Positions 56,949 to 58,664 of a stretch of DNA of 58,664 nucleotides are shown piece after piece. A program made the position numbers and the translations under genes. The notes beneath the pieces are model-generated. The model was not told the DNA's origin, made no database searches, and saw only the letters and a list, made by a program, of their open reading frames with translations. Origin of the DNA: Candidatus Saccharimonadota bacterium (lineage in GTDB: Bacteria; Patescibacteriota; Saccharimonadia; Saccharimonadales; Saccharimonadaceae); assembly GCA_900556885.1 (NCBI GenBank), contig UNSQ01000002.1:1-58664 (forward strand), read 5' to 3'. The stretch's first letter is position 1; each line of letters starts with the position of its first letter.

Positions 56949-57248
56949 ATGCCGTGTATTGATTATTTACCAAGTGGAACAAACACGAACGCGCAACAGG
57001 TAATATTGAACGATAATCTGAGTAACTTCGGCTCTTATAGAGAAGCTAATAAGGTTAGTGACGAGGAGTTAGAAAACGATACAGCAGAATCTAGCCAAAA
57101 CAGTGATGATTGCTATCTAGACTTAGAAGCTCTCACCGAGGCTGCTAATGACAAGGAAATTAAAGAGAATATGGCTAGGTTGGCGACTGAATGCGCGGGT
57201 CTCTATCCCATAGAGGAGTGCGATACTGAAGATGGAACCTTATTCTAG
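56949..57248 (+). CDS. Small acidic hypothetical protein, 99 residues
   Basis: Strongly acidic, low-complexity middle (SDEELENDTAESSQNSDD) with four Cys in total (PCIDY, DDCYLDLE, TECAGLY, EECDTE). It is unlikely to be a membrane protein and looks at least partly disordered. No family is recognised. GAGGAGG lies 11 nt before the ATG. It has its own -10 box and is placed between DUF421 and the convergent GH13 gene. Confidence 0.6.
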   Translation: MPCIDYLPSGTNTNAQQVILNDNLSNFGSYREANKVSDEELENDTAESSQNSDDCYLDLEALTEAANDKEIKENMARLATECAGLYPIEECDTEDGTLF

Positions 57249-57261
57249 TTGAGTGTTTTTA

Positions 57262-58664
57262 TTACTGGACAATAAGTAAAACTCCGCAATATCCTGGAAT
57301 TATCATTTGGAGATTTTCTGCGGTAATTAAATCGACAGAGTGAGTTGAGGCAATGATCTTGGCGTTTTCTGGAGTGGAAAAGCTTTGTTTCTCGTCTGCG
57401 AAATTGATGAAAATATAAGCACGTTGACCGGATAGCTCTCTTTTTAATCCAAGAATAAATCCGTTGCCAGTGTTTTGCACGATGCTTAAATTGCCATTTT
57501 TAAGAATCGGGAAGGTTTGGCGTAATTTTAGCAGCTTTCGGTGCATATTAAGCAGGGAATCGTTTACGATTTTTTCGCTATCAACGTTAATCTTCGTGTG
57601 ATTATCATTAATAGGAAGCCAAGGTTTTACACTTGAAAAGCCTGCAAATTGCGAACCATTCCATTGCATTGGCGTGCGTTCCAGATCTCGGCTATCAACA
57701 ACAGAATTGGCAGGACTAAAATTATCTTGAATGTCATCAGCGGTCAATTCTCCATTCATCATGCCAATTTCGTCGCCGTAATACACCACGCTAATTCCTG
57801 GAGTGAGGAGATTTAAGAAGCTGAGGGCGCGGGCGCGTTCTTCGCCCAATCTGGAGGCGACTCGCGGCTGATCGTGATTTCCAATGCAGAAAAATGGCGT
57901 GGTTGAATTTGCTGATTGTAGGTAATTTTCGATTTTTTTCTCAATATTTTTAGCGTGCCATTCATTGTCGCGATATTCCATGAAAAACGCCGAGGCTTTT
58001 GGGTGGGTCGTTAGGATTTGGCTGTATTGATGATAAATATCGCCCAGCTTGTCGTCTGGATAAAATTCAAAAACCATTTGTTTATCGTCATATTCGTCGC
58101 AGACTGACGCCAATTCTTGCAAATATTCCTGAAAATGCGGTCCCATTTTACAGTGGTCGTGGATAAATGCTCCGTAATCGTTTGGATTGCCATAAAAATC
58201 AGGATTTGGAGAGTCGTCTTTAAAGTCGGGATCTTTGGAAATTCCCCAAATTGCATCGATGCGCATTCCATCAACGCCCATATCAAACCAAAATCGCACT
58301 ATGTTTTTCATTTCGGTGCGCACTTCAGGATTATCCCAATTCAGATCTGGCTGCGTTTTTAAGAACGAATGCAGGTAAAATTGCCCAGTGAGCTCGTCAA
58401 ATTCCCACGAACTGCCGCCAGACAAACTTCGCCAATTGTTAGGCTCGCTATTATCTTTTCCGTCGCGCCAAACATAGTAATCCCGCTTGGGGTTATCACG
58501 CGAAGATCTGGATTCTTGAAACCACGGATGTTGGTCTGAAGTGTGGCAGGGAACGAGGTCAATCATAACCTTAATGTCGAGATCATGGGCTTTTTTAAGG
58601 AGTGTCTGGAAATCGTGCATTTTTCCGAAAGTCGGATCAATAGCTCGATAATTTGCGATATCAT
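57262..58664 (-). CDS. GH13 family alpha-glucosidase/amylase-type enzyme (N-terminus beyond window)
   Basis: The frame is open to the window edge. The first residues seen (DIANYRAIDPTFGKMHDF) match the usual GH13 'YDIsdYraIdPeFGT' region, so perhaps 60-70 residues are missing, and the ATG at 58620 is internal. Catalytic regions are MIDLVPCHTSDQHPWF, GVDGMRIDAIW (nucleophile Asp), MVFEFYPDD (candidate acid Glu) and CIGNHDQPR (third Asp). The residues resemble oligo-1,6-glucosidases and related alpha-glucosidases (PCHTSD in place of VNHTSD). A beta-sandwich domain ends the protein. Probably cytoplasmic hydrolysis of maltose-like sugars. Confidence 0.9.
   Translation of the reverse strand, partial: DIANYRAIDPTFGKMHDFQTLLKKAHDLDIKVMIDLVPCHTSDQHPWFQESRSSRDNPKRDYYVWRDGKDNSEPNNWRSLSGGSSWEFDELTGQFYLHSFLKTQPDLNWDNPEVRTEMKNIVRFWFDMGVDGMRIDAIWGISKDPDFKDDSPNPDFYGNPNDYGAFIHDHCKMGPHFQEYLQELASVCDEYDDKQMVFEFYPDDKLGDIYHQYSQILTTHPKASAFFMEYRDNEWHAKNIEKKIENYLQSANSTTPFFCIGNHDQPRVASRLGEERARALSFLNLLTPGISVVYYGDEIGMMNGELTADDIQDNFSPANSVVDSRDLERTPMQWNGSQFAGFSSVKPWLPINDNHTKINVDSEKIVNDSLLNMHRKLLKLRQTFPILKNGNLSIVQNTGNGFILGLKRELSGQRAYIFINFADEKQSFSTPENAKIIASTHSVDLITAENLQMIIPGYCGVLLIVQ

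Noticed and set aside
58411..58620. ATG at 58620 as the true start of the GH13 gene
   Set aside because: The frame stays open to the window edge and encodes the conserved DIANYRAIDPTFGK segment upstream, so the gene begins outside the window.

Overview
The window looks like a chromosomal segment of a Patescibacteria/CPR bacterium, most likely a Saccharibacteria (TM7) lineage. This is inferred from gene content and style and was not checked by any search. Pointers are: tightly packed operons with 1-17 nt start/stop overlaps; a GatCAB operon with a membrane ORF inside it; a Rel protein ending after its TGS domain; split transketolase subunits; a lone PilB-type ATPase; many small membrane proteins without recognisable families; and extracytoplasmic hydrolases that suit a host-associated scavenger. 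TGA behaves as a stop codon throughout. No tRNA, rRNA, CRISPR array or insertion sequence was recognised.

Layout. 1-2.6 kb is an accessory stretch: a partial gene, a probably frameshifted ORF, a NUDIX hydrolase, a small M16-like protein, a hypothetical gene, and a 35-nt copy of the pheT start. 2.6-10 kb holds pheT, an FKBP isomerase, trxB, ppa, and the divergent pair rel/gapA. 10.7-16.4 kb is a carbon-metabolism cluster: rpiB, rpe, both transketolase halves, class II aldolase, a PfkB kinase and an unknown gene. 16.4-25.7 kb has a LOG protein, membrane proteins, uvrB, gatC-gatA-orf-gatB, galU and two small membrane proteins. 25.7-37.1 kb has dnaE, a SpoU methylase, pilB, a large unknown gene, malic enzyme, rplS, a membrane protein and an RNase HII-YraN fusion. 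37.9-50.7 kb has an M1 aminopeptidase, an exported HNH nuclease, nusA, clpC, a membrane-anchored metallopeptidase, radA, a PIN-TRAM protein and a class A PBP. 50.7-58.7 kb has tyrS, a phosphomannomutase-like HAD protein, recG, a PLC/S1-P1-like protein, rsmD, a DUF421 protein, an acidic hypothetical protein and a GH13 enzyme running off the right edge.

Two patterns cut across the annotation. First, about sixteen transcription units start with a -10 box (usually TATAAT, often with an upstream TGN) placed 6-9 nt, most often exactly 6 nt, before the start codon. This is the geometry of leaderless mRNAs, and it corrects several over-long starts.

Second, four short genes at about 10.1, 13.7, 29.6 and 37.4 kb break that pattern in the same way. 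All lie on the minus strand, directly converging on the 3' end of a plus-strand core gene. All have a TTGACA/T box, a 17-nt spacer and a -10 box, a structured 5' leader, a clear Shine-Dalgarno sequence, base and codon use unlike the neighbours (ATC and CTG rather than ATT and TTG), and inverted repeats around the 3' end. Three encode small multi-pass membrane proteins and one a soluble helical protein. They look like one class of inserted expression cassette, and they are the best candidate here for something undescribed.
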